DNA of 64,000 nucleotides from Aurantiacibacter suaedae (GTDB lineage: Bacteria; Pseudomonadota; Alphaproteobacteria; Sphingomonadales; Sphingomonadaceae), in NCBI RefSeq assembly GCF_005434915.1, contig NZ_SKCG01000002.1, forward strand, positions 806,948-870,947, given 5' to 3'. The notes below the pieces were generated by a model. It worked only from the letters and a program-made list of their open reading frames with translations, did no database searches and had not been told where the DNA came from. Both the position numbers and the translations under genes were made by a program. This document shows positions 1-7,834 of this stretch, in pieces; within the stretch, counting starts at the first letter, position 1; each line of letters opens with the position of its first letter.

Positions 1-128
1 GCGTATTGTGCGGGTGCGAACAAATCATCGCAATTGCAAAAAATCGGATCAGTGTTGCGGGAACCGCGCGGTGTATGATGAAGCCTCACGCGCTGGACAG
101 CGGCGCGCCTGCTTCCTATCGGCACATC

Positions 129-1703
129 ATGACGGCACATATCCTCCCCGATTCCATCCTTATCGTCGATTTCGGCAGCCAGGTGACCCAGCTGATCGCG
201 CGCCGCGTGCGCGAGGCGGGCGTCTATTGCGAGATCGCGCCTTTCACGCTCGCCGAAGAGGCCTTCTCCCGGATGCAGCCCAAGGGCATCATCCTCTCGG
301 GCAGCCCCGCCGGCGTGCCCGAAGAGGGCAGCCCGCGCGCGCCGATGATGCTGTTCGAGGCGGGCGTGCCGATCCTCGGCATCTGCTATGGCCAGCAGGT
401 GATGAGCAAGCAGCTCGGCGGCGAAGTGCGGCCCGGCCACGAGGTCGGCGATGGCGGCGAGTTCGGCCGCGCCTATCTCACCGTGACGAAGGACTGCGCG
501 CTGTTCGATGGCCTGTGGGCGGAGGGTGAACGCCATCAGGTGTGGATGAGCCACGGCGACACCGTCACGCGCTTTGCTCCCGGTTTCGAGATCGTCGCCG
601 TATCGGATGGCGCGCCCTTCGCGGTGATCGCCGACGAGGCGCGCAAGTTCTACGGCACCCAGTTCCACCCCGAGGTCGTCCATACCCCTGACGGCGGCAA
701 GCTGCTGGCGAACTTCGTGCACAAGGTCTGCGGCCTTGCCGGCGACTGGACCATGGCCGCCTATCGCGACACCAAGGTGGCCGAAATCCGCCAGCAGGTC
801 GGTGATGGCAAGGTGATCTGCGGCCTGTCGGGCGGGGTTGATAGCTCGGTGGCCGCAATCCTCATCCACGAGGCGATCGGCGACCAGCTGACCTGCGTGT
901 TCGTCGATCACGGCCTGTTGCGGCTGAACGAGCGCGAGCAGGTCGAGACGCTGTTCCGCGACCATTACAATATCCCGCTGGTGGTGGTCGATGCCGAGGC
1001 CCGGTTCATGGCCGGGCTCGACGGTGTCACCGACCCGGAAAAGAAGCGCAAGTTCATCGGCGCGGAGTTCATCGCCGTGTTCGAGGAAGAGGCCAACCGG
1101 ATCGGCGGCGCCGATTTCCTCGCGCAAGGGACGCTCTATCCCGACGTGATCGAGAGCGTCAGCTTCACCGGCGGCCCCTCGGTGACGATCAAGAGCCACC
1201 ACAACGTGGGCGGCTTGCCCGAGCGGATGAACATGAAGCTTGTCGAGCCGCTGCGCGAATTGTTCAAGGACGAGGTGCGCGAGCTGGGCCGCGAGCTGGG
1301 CCTCAACGACCAGTTCGTGGGCCGCCATCCGTTCCCCGGCCCGGGCCTTGCAATCCGCATCCCCGGCGAGGTGACGAAGGAGCGCTGCGATATCCTGCGC
1401 AAGGCCGACGCGATCTATCTCGACGAGATTCGCAAGGCGGGGCTTTATGACGCGATCTGGCAGGCCTTTGCCGTGCTGCTGCCGGTCAAGACGGTGGGCG
1501 TGATGGGCGATCACCGGACCTACGATTCGGTTTGCGGCCTGCGCGCGGTGACCAGCACCGATGGTATGACCGCCGATGTCTATCCGTTCGATGCCGCCTT
1601 CCTGACCAATTGCGCCACGCGGATCGTCAACGAGGTGCAGGGCATCAACCGCGTGGTCTACGACTATACCTCGAAGCCGCCCGGCACGATCGAGTGGGAA
1701 TGA
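129..1703 (+). CDS. guaA: GMP synthase (glutamine-hydrolysing)
   Basis: Cytoplasmic last step of GMP synthesis: amination of XMP with ATP and glutamine. The 524-residue product matches the usual length of about 525. The N-terminal class I amidotransferase domain shows the nucleophile in GICYGQQ (Cys86) and the His180/Glu182 pair in TQFHPEV. The ATP-pyrophosphatase domain follows with the PP-loop SGGVDSS (234-240), and the C-terminal dimerisation domain ends in IEWE. The frame is open further upstream, but the ATG at 129 puts the conserved [10 protein letters not shown] strand at its normal distance from the N terminus. No purine gene is adjacent. Identification is secure. Confidence 0.97.
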   Translation: MTAHILPDSILIVDFGSQVTQLIARRVREAGVYCEIAPFTLAEEAFSRMQPKGIILSGSPAGVPEEGSPRAPMMLFEAGVPILGICYGQQVMSKQLGGEVRPGHEVGDGGEFGRAYLTVTKDCALFDGLWAEGERHQVWMSHGDTVTRFAPGFEIVAVSDGAPFAVIADEARKFYGTQFHPEVVHTPDGGKLLANFVHKVCGLAGDWTMAAYRDTKVAEIRQQVGDGKVICGLSGGVDSSVAAILIHEAIGDQLTCVFVDHGLLRLNEREQVETLFRDHYNIPLVVVDAEARFMAGLDGVTDPEKKRKFIGAEFIAVFEEEANRIGGADFLAQGTLYPDVIESVSFTGGPSVTIKSHHNVGGLPERMNMKLVEPLRELFKDEVRELGRELGLNDQFVGRHPFPGPGLAIRIPGEVTKERCDILRKADAIYLDEIRKAGLYDAIWQAFAVLLPVKTVGVMGDHRTYDSVCGLRAVTSTDGMTADVYPFDAAFLTNCATRIVNEVQGINRVVYDYTSKPPGTIEWE

Positions 1704-1758
1704 TCCGGGTCGCGTAAGAAGAGCGCGGGCCTATACGACCGGGTGGCGTCGTCCGCTT

Positions 1759-2610
1759 CTAGGCCGATCGGCCCAATCGGGTCATTATAACGCCTGCCAG
1801 AACGATAGCGGTGGAGGCCACTTTCGCCAGGCTGAGCCGTTCCTTGAGCACGAACACGCCAATCAGCAGCGCGAAGATGATCGACGTTTCGCGCAGGGCC
1901 GTGACCAGCGCGATCGGCGCTTGCGTAAACGACCAGACCACCAGCGCATAGGCAGCGTAGGACGCCCCGCCTCCAAACAGGGTCAGCCGCAGTCCCTCTG
2001 TCGGTATCCGCCGCAGGACCGAAGGCCGGGCAACCGCGGCGATGGCACAGAACGCCAAGGCATTCCCGATGGCCAGCCAGCCATAATAGCCCAGCGCCGT
2101 GCCCGCTTGCCGCGCACCGAGGCCATCGATCAGGGAATAGGAGGCGATGAAGCATCCGGTGATAATCGCCAGCACCGCCGACTTGCGATCATGCAGCCCG
2201 TCGCGTGTCCCAACCACCGCAATCGACATAATCCCCAGGCCGATCACCGCCACCGCTATCAGCTCTATGGGTTCGAGGCTCACGCCCAGAAGACTAACGG
2301 AAACCAAGGCGACGATGAGCGGCGCGCTGCCGCGTGCGAGCGGGTAGACCTGCGTCAGATCGCCCGAGCTATAGGAAGCCATCAGGAAGAACTGGTAGCC
2401 AAGATGCAGGCCTGCCCCGGCAAGGATCAGCATGAAGCTGGATGGATCGGGCGCTGGCACGAAAAAGAGCGTCGGTATGGCGAAAATCGCTTGGCCGATC
2501 ACCACGGCTGCCGTGCCGAGATACTTGTCCTGCCCGCCCTTCAGCATGGCGTTCCACGCTGCGTGAAGTCCGGCCGCCAGAATAACTACGAAGAAAACGC
2601 CCATGCTCAT
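1759..2610 (-). CDS. EamA/DMT-family membrane transporter
   Basis: A 283-residue integral membrane protein with about ten hydrophobic helices in two repeats of five, the fold of the drug/metabolite transporter (EamA) family. The N-terminal HAAWNAMLKGG region and the second-half ALRETSIIFALLIGV segment are typical of each EamA repeat. The substrate cannot be predicted; relatives export amino acids, metabolites or drugs. It lies 114 bp downstream of the cobalamin-receptor gene on the same strand, so read-through is possible, but no link to B12 is implied. The ATG at 2604, two codons in, is an equally possible start. Confidence 0.85.
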   Translation of the reverse strand: MSMGVFFVVILAAGLHAAWNAMLKGGQDKYLGTAAVVIGQAIFAIPTLFFVPAPDPSSFMLILAGAGLHLGYQFFLMASYSSGDLTQVYPLARGSAPLIVALVSVSLLGVSLEPIELIAVAVIGLGIMSIAVVGTRDGLHDRKSAVLAIITGCFIASYSLIDGLGARQAGTALGYYGWLAIGNALAFCAIAAVARPSVLRRIPTEGLRLTLFGGGASYAAYALVVWSFTQAPIALVTALRETSIIFALLIGVFVLKERLSLAKVASTAIVLAGVIMTRLGRSA

Positions 2611-2724
2611 GGCCTGGCGCTATAGCAGCGAGGGCGAGCGTGGCTATTGCGGCTGGCCGTGTTTCAGCACAGCTTCTCCGTTGAAGCGGCAGGCGCGCCA
2701 GAAGCAGCGCGCCTGATCCGCCAG

Positions 2725-4596
2725 CTAATAGCGAAGCTGAATACCTGCGAAGACCGAGCGCGGTTCGGTCCCGTAGCCATAGGCCGTCTCGTAGGTGGCA
2801 TCCAGGGCGTTTTCGAGGCGCAGGAAGATGTCGTATTGCTCTACCACCTGCCAGCGCGCGCGCAGATCGAGCAGGCTGTAACCATCGATCGATCCGTTGG
2901 GCGCCACCGGATCGGTCGAGTCGCTCGCTATGCGCAAGGTGGTGCCGAGCGACAGACCCATACGCCAGGTCTTGTCGAGCGAGAGATTGACGGCATGGAC
3001 CGGGCGGCGGGGCAGGCGGGCCTCATCGGCGCCGCTCGAAAGGTTGCGCGCGTCAAGCAGGCTGTAGGCAAGCGCGAGGTCCAGCCCGTCGCCCGGCGCG
3101 AAGGCCAGCTCGGCCTCCACTCCGCGAGAGCGTGTGCGAGCAATGTTAGTGTAGCGGTAGGTCGTCATGTCGTAGTCGATCTGATCACGCGTGAGGCGCG
3201 TGAACGCCGACAGGGAAACCCTACCGCGCCCATCGGCGAAGCTGCGGTCGACCCCCGCATCGAAACTGGTCGAGCGTTCGGGGGCGAGCGCACCATTGCC
3301 GCTGTAGCTGTCATAGAGCTGGTAAAGCGACGGCGTTCTGAAGCCTTCTCCGAAAGCCACGCGAAGGCGGGTGAGGCCGTCGCCCAGGCCATAGTTTGCG
3401 TTGGCGCCAAAGGTGGTGATGCCGCCAAATGCGCTGTGCTCGTCATAGCGGACCCCGCCCGTCAGGCTCAGGCGCTGGACGGGTTTCAGCGTCATCATAC
3501 CGAACACGCTGTCGGTCTCGGCGCTATGAGTCTCGTCGGAACCGAAGCCGAAGAAGCGATATTCGGGCGCATCGTGGCCATAGCCGAACACCGCGTGCCC
3601 GATTCCCCCCAGCGCGAGCTTGCCCTTGTACTCGAAGCGCAGCGTTTCGCCGCGATAGCCGAAATTCACCGGCGCATCGGGCGCGGAGCGATAGTCGCGC
3701 CGGTTGGTGAGGTAGGTGAGGGCAAGCCGGCTGGTCAGCTTGCCGCCGAAGCTTTTCGCCTCAAGCCCGCCATACAGGGTTTCCTGCCCGAACGCGCTGA
3801 CATCGGCGCTGTCGGCAGGGGTGCCGAAGAAGTTGTCGTAGTCGAGCTTGGAATCGATGGCATAGCCGCGCAGGTCCACCGCTACGGCATCGCTCAGCGG
3901 CACCTGGGCGCGGGCATGGGCGGTCCAGTTGCGCAGGCCGTCGCGCTCGCTGGCGCCGAAGCGTTCGGCAGCGCTGCTGATACCGGCGGTGCTGAGCCCC
4001 GTAATCCCGGCGTCGAGCCGCAGGTCTCCATCGCGGTAGCCGAGGTCGGCAATACCCTGGACCGTCTCGGCAGAACCGCCCTCGGCCATTGCGCGCAAGC
4101 TCAAGCCATTCGGGGCGGCGGGATCGCTCGTCGACAGGTCGATCACACCGCCGATGGCCTCCGAGCCATAAGCGATGGCATTGGCTCCGCGCATCACCTC
4201 AATCCGGCGGATACTGCCGAGCAGGAGATTGCCGAAGTCGACCGCACCGCCCGTGCTGGAGGGATCGTTGATCCGCACGCCATCAAGCAGAACCAGCGTC
4301 TGCCCGGTTGCCGCGCCGCGCAGCGAAACGCCGGTCACCGAACCGCGGCTGCCATTGCGGTTAACCCGCACCGAGGGGACTTGTTGCAGCGCCGAGGCCA
4401 CACTTCGGGCCTGGCGCTGTTCGAGCGTGCTCGCGTCGATCACGCTCACGGCCTGGCCGCTATCGGTGCGATCCTGTTCGAAGCCGGTGGCGGTCACCAC
4501 GATAGAGACCGGATCGCTCGCCTGGGCCGATGCCCCGTATGGAACAAGACCAAGCGCCAGGACCGACGCTCCGCAAATCACTTCCCTGTTCACCAC
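2725..4596 (-). CDS. btuB: TonB-dependent outer-membrane receptor, BtuB-like (cobalamin uptake)
   Basis: Outer-membrane gated channel for energised uptake, here most likely of vitamin B12. After a signal peptide ending near YGASAQA come a TonB-box-like SIVVTATG, a plug domain (RGAATGQTLVLLDGVRIND, then RRIEVMRGANAIAYGSEAIGG) and a barrel ending in the aromatic residues typical of these proteins (GIQLRY). I chose the GTG at 4596 (623 residues) because GAAGGG lies six bases upstream; a GTG at 4614 is also open. The substrate call rests on the cobalamin riboswitch in the leader, because receptor sequence alone seldom fixes substrate. No btuCDF genes are nearby. Confidence 0.88.
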   Translation of the reverse strand: MVNREVICGASVLALGLVPYGASAQASDPVSIVVTATGFEQDRTDSGQAVSVIDASTLEQRQARSVASALQQVPSVRVNRNGSRGSVTGVSLRGAATGQTLVLLDGVRINDPSSTGGAVDFGNLLLGSIRRIEVMRGANAIAYGSEAIGGVIDLSTSDPAAPNGLSLRAMAEGGSAETVQGIADLGYRDGDLRLDAGITGLSTAGISSAAERFGASERDGLRNWTAHARAQVPLSDAVAVDLRGYAIDSKLDYDNFFGTPADSADVSAFGQETLYGGLEAKSFGGKLTSRLALTYLTNRRDYRSAPDAPVNFGYRGETLRFEYKGKLALGGIGHAVFGYGHDAPEYRFFGFGSDETHSAETDSVFGMMTLKPVQRLSLTGGVRYDEHSAFGGITTFGANANYGLGDGLTRLRVAFGEGFRTPSLYQLYDSYSGNGALAPERSTSFDAGVDRSFADGRGRVSLSAFTRLTRDQIDYDMTTYRYTNIARTRSRGVEAELAFAPGDGLDLALAYSLLDARNLSSGADEARLPRRPVHAVNLSLDKTWRMGLSLGTTLRIASDSTDPVAPNGSIDGYSLLDLRARWQVVEQYDIFLRLENALDATYETAYGYGTEPRSVFAGIQLRY

Positions 4597-4721
4597 TGTA
4601 TACCCTTCGCGCACGAGGATGCATCCGGCAATAAGCCGGTTGCGCTTGCCCCTTGTTCATGTCGTCACGCGGGGGTTTCGGCCCCGATCGCCCGGTAACT
4701 CCCGACCGGCGAAAGACAGAC

Positions 4722-4900
4722 GGCCAAGGGCAGGTCTCCTGGCTTGCGGATCATCGCTGCGGCGCCGCCTTCCCATCTTGCGACAGTGGCATGTTGGCGC
4801 CGGGCTACCCGGTCACAGTTGCGGGAACAGCGCCGGCCTTGCACCGGACTTCCCTTTTGCTCCCCGCCGAAGCGGGAACCCATGGCGTGGCGTCTTGAGC
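4722..4900 (-). promoter_or_regulatory. Cobalamin riboswitch in the btuB leader
   Basis: Read on the minus strand, this leader carries the hallmarks of the AdoCbl aptamer in order: TCCGGTGCAAGGCCGGCGC near 4850-4832, CGCAACTGTGA near 4822-4812, GCCACTG near 4793-4787, and the B12 box AGCCAGGAGACCTGC at 4744-4730. It lies about 130 nt before the receptor start, as expected for cobalamin-repressed uptake. The outer boundaries are approximate because the P1 stem was not modelled. Together with the receptor coding region this fills the 434-base gap between 4596 and 5031. Confidence 0.93.
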
Positions 4901-5030
4901 AGAAACCCGCCCGGCTGGTCCAGTGCTTTTGCGGTGAGAGAGAAAAACTGTTTGCACGCGGCACCATTTTGCCTCGGTATCGATTGCATCAGGGGCGCTT
5001 CTCTGATCATGATCCGATAATTCTTGAAAG

Positions 5031-5762
5031 ATGACCCAGCTCCCCCTCGGCCTCGATCCGCGTACCGAAACGCTGCGCCGCCTTCAGCCGCTGCTGGTGC
5101 AGCGGTTCGGGCATATTCAGCGCGCGGCGGCGGCGTGGAGGGCTCCGGAATGGGTGCTGGTCCAGGGTGTGATCGGAGCGCGAACCAAGTCCGAAGTTTC
5201 GAATGCGGCGACCGACCGCCTGCTGAAGCGCTACGGCAGTTGGGAAAGCGTTGCCAATGCGCCGGTGGCGCAATTGCAGGACGAGCTTTCCACCCAGACC
5301 TATCCCAATATTGCCGCAGAGCGGCTGAAAGCCTCGCTCACCGATCTTATCGCGCGGCGCGGCTCGGTAGACCTGTCGCATCTTGAGGGCATGGCCACGC
5401 AGGAGGCGATGGACTGGCTTGAACAGCTGCCCGGTGTGGGGCGCAAGATCGCCGCCGGGGTGATGAACGCCTCTACGCTCGACCGCCCGGTGCTGGTGCT
5501 CGACAGCCATCACCGCCGCATCCTCCAGCGCATGGAGCTCGTTCCGGCGAAGGCGGATACGGCGCGCGCCTATGCTGCGATCATGCCCGCCATGCCGCCC
5601 GAATGGAGCGCCGCCGACTATGACGAGCACCACCTGCTGATGAAGAAGGTCGGACAGACCTGGTGCCGCCCGGCACGGACCGACTGCGCGAACTGCGTAG
5701 CGCAATTGCTGTGCGAGATGGGGAAGCGCGAGAAGGACACCGAGGCAGTGCCTACTAGCTGA
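5031..5762 (+). CDS. Endonuclease III-family DNA glycosylase/AP lyase
   Basis: Base-excision repair enzyme of the HhH-GPD superfamily, 243 residues. The helix-hairpin-helix is LPGVGRKIA with the catalytic lysine at 139, and the catalytic aspartate is in LVLDSHH (Asp158). The C terminus carries four cysteines at 212, 219, 222 and 228 with the C-x6-C-x2-C-x5-C spacing of the Nth iron-sulfur loop. It is longer and more divergent than classical Nth (about 211 residues), and the usual VDTH motif reads LDSH. It may therefore be a paralogue specialised for other lesions rather than the housekeeping nth, so no symbol is given. Confidence 0.88.
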   Translation: MTQLPLGLDPRTETLRRLQPLLVQRFGHIQRAAAAWRAPEWVLVQGVIGARTKSEVSNAATDRLLKRYGSWESVANAPVAQLQDELSTQTYPNIAAERLKASLTDLIARRGSVDLSHLEGMATQEAMDWLEQLPGVGRKIAAGVMNASTLDRPVLVLDSHHRRILQRMELVPAKADTARAYAAIMPAMPPEWSAADYDEHHLLMKKVGQTWCRPARTDCANCVAQLLCEMGKREKDTEAVPTS

Positions 5763-5766
5763 AACC

Positions 5767-5792
5767 CTCATTCTAAAAATGAGTGAAATTCA
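5767..5792 (+). promoter_or_regulatory. Operator-like site 1 upstream of the HAD phosphatase
   Basis: A perfect 6-bp inverted repeat, CTCATT-ctaaa-AATGAG (5767-5783), runs directly into a second small dyad, TGAAATTCA (5784-5792). The right part (5773-5792) matches 16 of 20 positions of a sequence at 7669-7688 in the rpiR/receptor intergenic region. It lies about 60 bp before the preferred start of the phosphatase gene. Inference: binding site for the RpiR-type regulator encoded next door. Confidence 0.55.
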
Positions 5793-5850
5793 ACATAATC
5801 GTCATAATTTGTGAATACTCTGGCCACTTGTTCGTGTGGAGAGAGTTACT

Positions 5851-6624
5851 TTGTCGGAACGTGCATCAGCGTCTATCGGCCGCCAGCAACGCCGAGCGCT
5901 CGATACAGCCAAGGGCATCCTGATGGATTGGGACGGATGTATCGCAATCGGAAACGAGGTTCTGCCGCTAGCCAGGCTGCTGATCTCGCAACATGCGGAA
6001 CGGGTCGCGATCGTCTCGAACAATTCGACCCATCTCCCGACCGATTTCGAGAAGGTGCTGGCGGAGCATGGCCTTGCCATTCCGCAGGACCGTATCTTCC
6101 TCGCCGGGGCCGAAACCATCCGGGCGATTGCTGAAGAAGATGCGCGTGTGCTGCTACTCTCTGCGCCCAGAATGATGGACTATGCGCGCGGGTTTGGCAT
6201 CACACTGGTGCAGCGCGATGTCGATTTGGTGGTGCTGATGCGCGACGCGACTTTCAGCTACGCCAAGCTCGATCTCGCGGCCAATGCAATCAGAAGCGGT
6301 GCAAGGCTGATCGTTGCCAATACCGACATGACTCACCCGGGGCCGCAAGGGCGGGTCGTCCCGGAAACCGGCGCGCTGCTCGCCGCCTTGCAGGCCTGCG
6401 CAGGTGAAGATCAGCCAGATCTCCGGCTGATCGGCAAGCCCGGCCCCTTCCTGTTCGAGCGCGCCTGCGCAGTGCTTGGCCTCGCGCCCCCAGAAGCGGT
6501 GATGATCGGCGACAACCCCGCCACCGATGGCAAGGGGGCGGAGAATGCCGGTATTCAGTCTATCATGATCGGCGGCAATTCGCCTCTCGGGCTGGAGGAT
6601 CTGATCGCCTGGCCGGAGGGCTAG
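5851..6624 (+). CDS. HAD-family phosphatase (NagD/class IIA-like)
   Basis: Cytoplasmic phosphohydrolase, likely acting on a small phosphorylated metabolite. Motif I is MDWDGC with the nucleophile and acid/base aspartates, motif II is IVSNNST, the motif III lysine is in IGKPGP, and motif IV is GDNPATDGKGA. This order and the cap placement fit NagD, AraL and phosphoglycolate-phosphatase-type HADs. The start is a TTG at 5851 because GGAGAGAG sits five bases before it; a GTG at 5836 would add five residues but has no ribosome site. Its last codon overlaps the convergent rpiR gene by 4 bp. Context suggests it dephosphorylates what the neighbouring importer brings in. Confidence 0.85.
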   Translation: MSERASASIGRQQRRALDTAKGILMDWDGCIAIGNEVLPLARLLISQHAERVAIVSNNSTHLPTDFEKVLAEHGLAIPQDRIFLAGAETIRAIAEEDARVLLLSAPRMMDYARGFGITLVQRDVDLVVLMRDATFSYAKLDLAANAIRSGARLIVANTDMTHPGPQGRVVPETGALLAALQACAGEDQPDLRLIGKPGPFLFERACAVLGLAPPEAVMIGDNPATDGKGAENAGIQSIMIGGNSPLGLEDLIAWPEG

Positions 6625-7505
6625 AAGCGCTTGATGGAAAGCACGTCGAAAGTCTTCTTGAGCGTTTCGGTCGAGCGATCGTAGTCGGCCAGCGCCAGTG
6701 CCGCGATCAGCGCATCAACCACGCACAACTGCGCGATTCGGCTGGTCATCGCCTCGGTTCGGAACCGCGTTTCGCGCGCCATGGTAAACAATAGCACGTC
6801 GGCATGGGCCTGGATCGGCGAGCGCGCGAAATTGGTGACGACGATGGTCTTCGCCCCCGCTTCTCGGGCAAGGCGCGTGGCGGCCACCGTTTCATGCGTG
6901 GCGCCGCTATGCGAAATGGTGAGCACCGCCACATCCGGATCGCACCGAGAGGCGCTGATGGCCTGAACGTGGCTATCGGTGACGGCGCGCACATCGAGAC
7001 CGATGCGCAGCATCCGGTATTGCGTGTCCTCCGCAATCGGGGCCGAAGAGCCGATCCCGTAGACCTCGACCCGCTTGGCCGCGCGAACCACCTCGACGGC
7101 GCGCGTGAGCGATGTGGGATCAAGCACCGAAAGTGTGTCGCGCAGCGCTTGCATGCCCGAATGGAACACCTTGCGGCAGATCGTCTCCGCATCGTCCTCG
7201 CGGTCAAGATCCTCGTGAATGAACTGGACCGGCTGGACCGTCTCCTGCGCGAGGCTGAGCTTCATCTGCTGGAAGCCGGAGAGGCCGATGCTGCGGCAGA
7301 AATTGATTACGCTGCCTTCGCTCACCTCGGTCGCCTCGGCCAGTTCGGTGACCGACATGCCGACCACATCCTCGGGCCGTTCGAGAATGAAGCGGGCGAT
7401 GCGTTGGGCGCTTTTCGCCATGCCGGGCTGGGCAATTCGAATCCGGCCCAGCGCATTATCCACCGGGCGAATCCCGTTCTGCCCTTTTTGTGCCTTGCGG
7501 GTCAT
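6621..7505 (-). CDS. RpiR/MurR-family transcriptional regulator with SIS domain
   Basis: DNA-binding repressor or activator responding to a phosphorylated small molecule. The 294-residue protein has an N-terminal RpiR helix-turn-helix (MSVTELAEATEVSEGSVINFCRSIG region) and a C-terminal SIS domain with VEVYGIGSSAPIAED and the TISHSGATHETV loop that binds phosphosugars in relatives. The ATG at 7505 is chosen because GAGGAGG lies four bases upstream; the frame stays open for ten more codons. It is transcribed away from the TonB receptor gene and towards the phosphatase gene. Probable regulator of the whole 5.8-15.5 kb locus. Confidence 0.9.
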   Translation of the reverse strand: MTRKAQKGQNGIRPVDNALGRIRIAQPGMAKSAQRIARFILERPEDVVGMSVTELAEATEVSEGSVINFCRSIGLSGFQQMKLSLAQETVQPVQFIHEDLDREDDAETICRKVFHSGMQALRDTLSVLDPTSLTRAVEVVRAAKRVEVYGIGSSAPIAEDTQYRMLRIGLDVRAVTDSHVQAISASRCDPDVAVLTISHSGATHETVAATRLAREAGAKTIVVTNFARSPIQAHADVLLFTMARETRFRTEAMTSRIAQLCVVDALIAALALADYDRSTETLKKTFDVLSIKRF

Positions 7506-7662
7506 CGTGCCTCCTCTTGAGGGTTGGCGCACCATGTGGGCTCACATCGGAAAACGCCAGTATTGAGTTTTCTTCAGTCGCACATCTGGCGCGCCAAGCG
7601 CGCCAAATTCCGACGTTTCGGCGGCTATGCGCTCAATGTGAAGTATATATGACGCATTTTAT

Positions 7663-7688
7663 TCAGTCCTAAAACTGAGCAAATTTCA
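7663..7688 (+). promoter_or_regulatory. Operator-like site 2 in the rpiR/receptor divergent region
   Basis: An inverted repeat TCAGT-cctaaa-ACTGA (7663-7678) is followed by CAAATTTCA. The stretch 7669-7688 repeats site 1 (5773-5792) at 16 of 20 positions in the same orientation. It lies about 160 bp from each of the divergent rpiR and receptor starts. A weaker related patch with GAGTTTTC and TTCAGTC is at 7564-7579. The rest of the 329-base gap 7506-7834 holds a GCGCGCC direct repeat near 7590-7604 and nothing else I can name. Confidence 0.55.
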
Positions 7689-7834
7689 CTTTCCTGTCAC
7701 ATCGAATCGTTAGCGAGCCCGGCAGCAGCAGCCGAGGGCTCGGTTTCGCAGCGGCTAGTTCCCGCTGCGCCGAGAGTGGCCTTGGTTCGTGCTTGTTGGG
7801 GTTTTCGTCCTTGGTCACCCGAAGGAGGGGTAAG

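Noticed and set aside
2647-4698. Very long open frame on the plus strand opposite the BtuB-like receptor gene
   Set aside because: It mirrors the codon phase of the receptor gene in GC-rich DNA, has no recognisable domain or ribosome site, and contradicts the clear receptor and riboswitch on the other strand.
7691-7712. Possible Pho box near CTGTCAC upstream of the TonB receptor gene
   Set aside because: Only one half-site is present; the expected second CTGTCAT-like repeat 11 bases on is missing (AATCGTT instead). Phosphate control is therefore not supported here.
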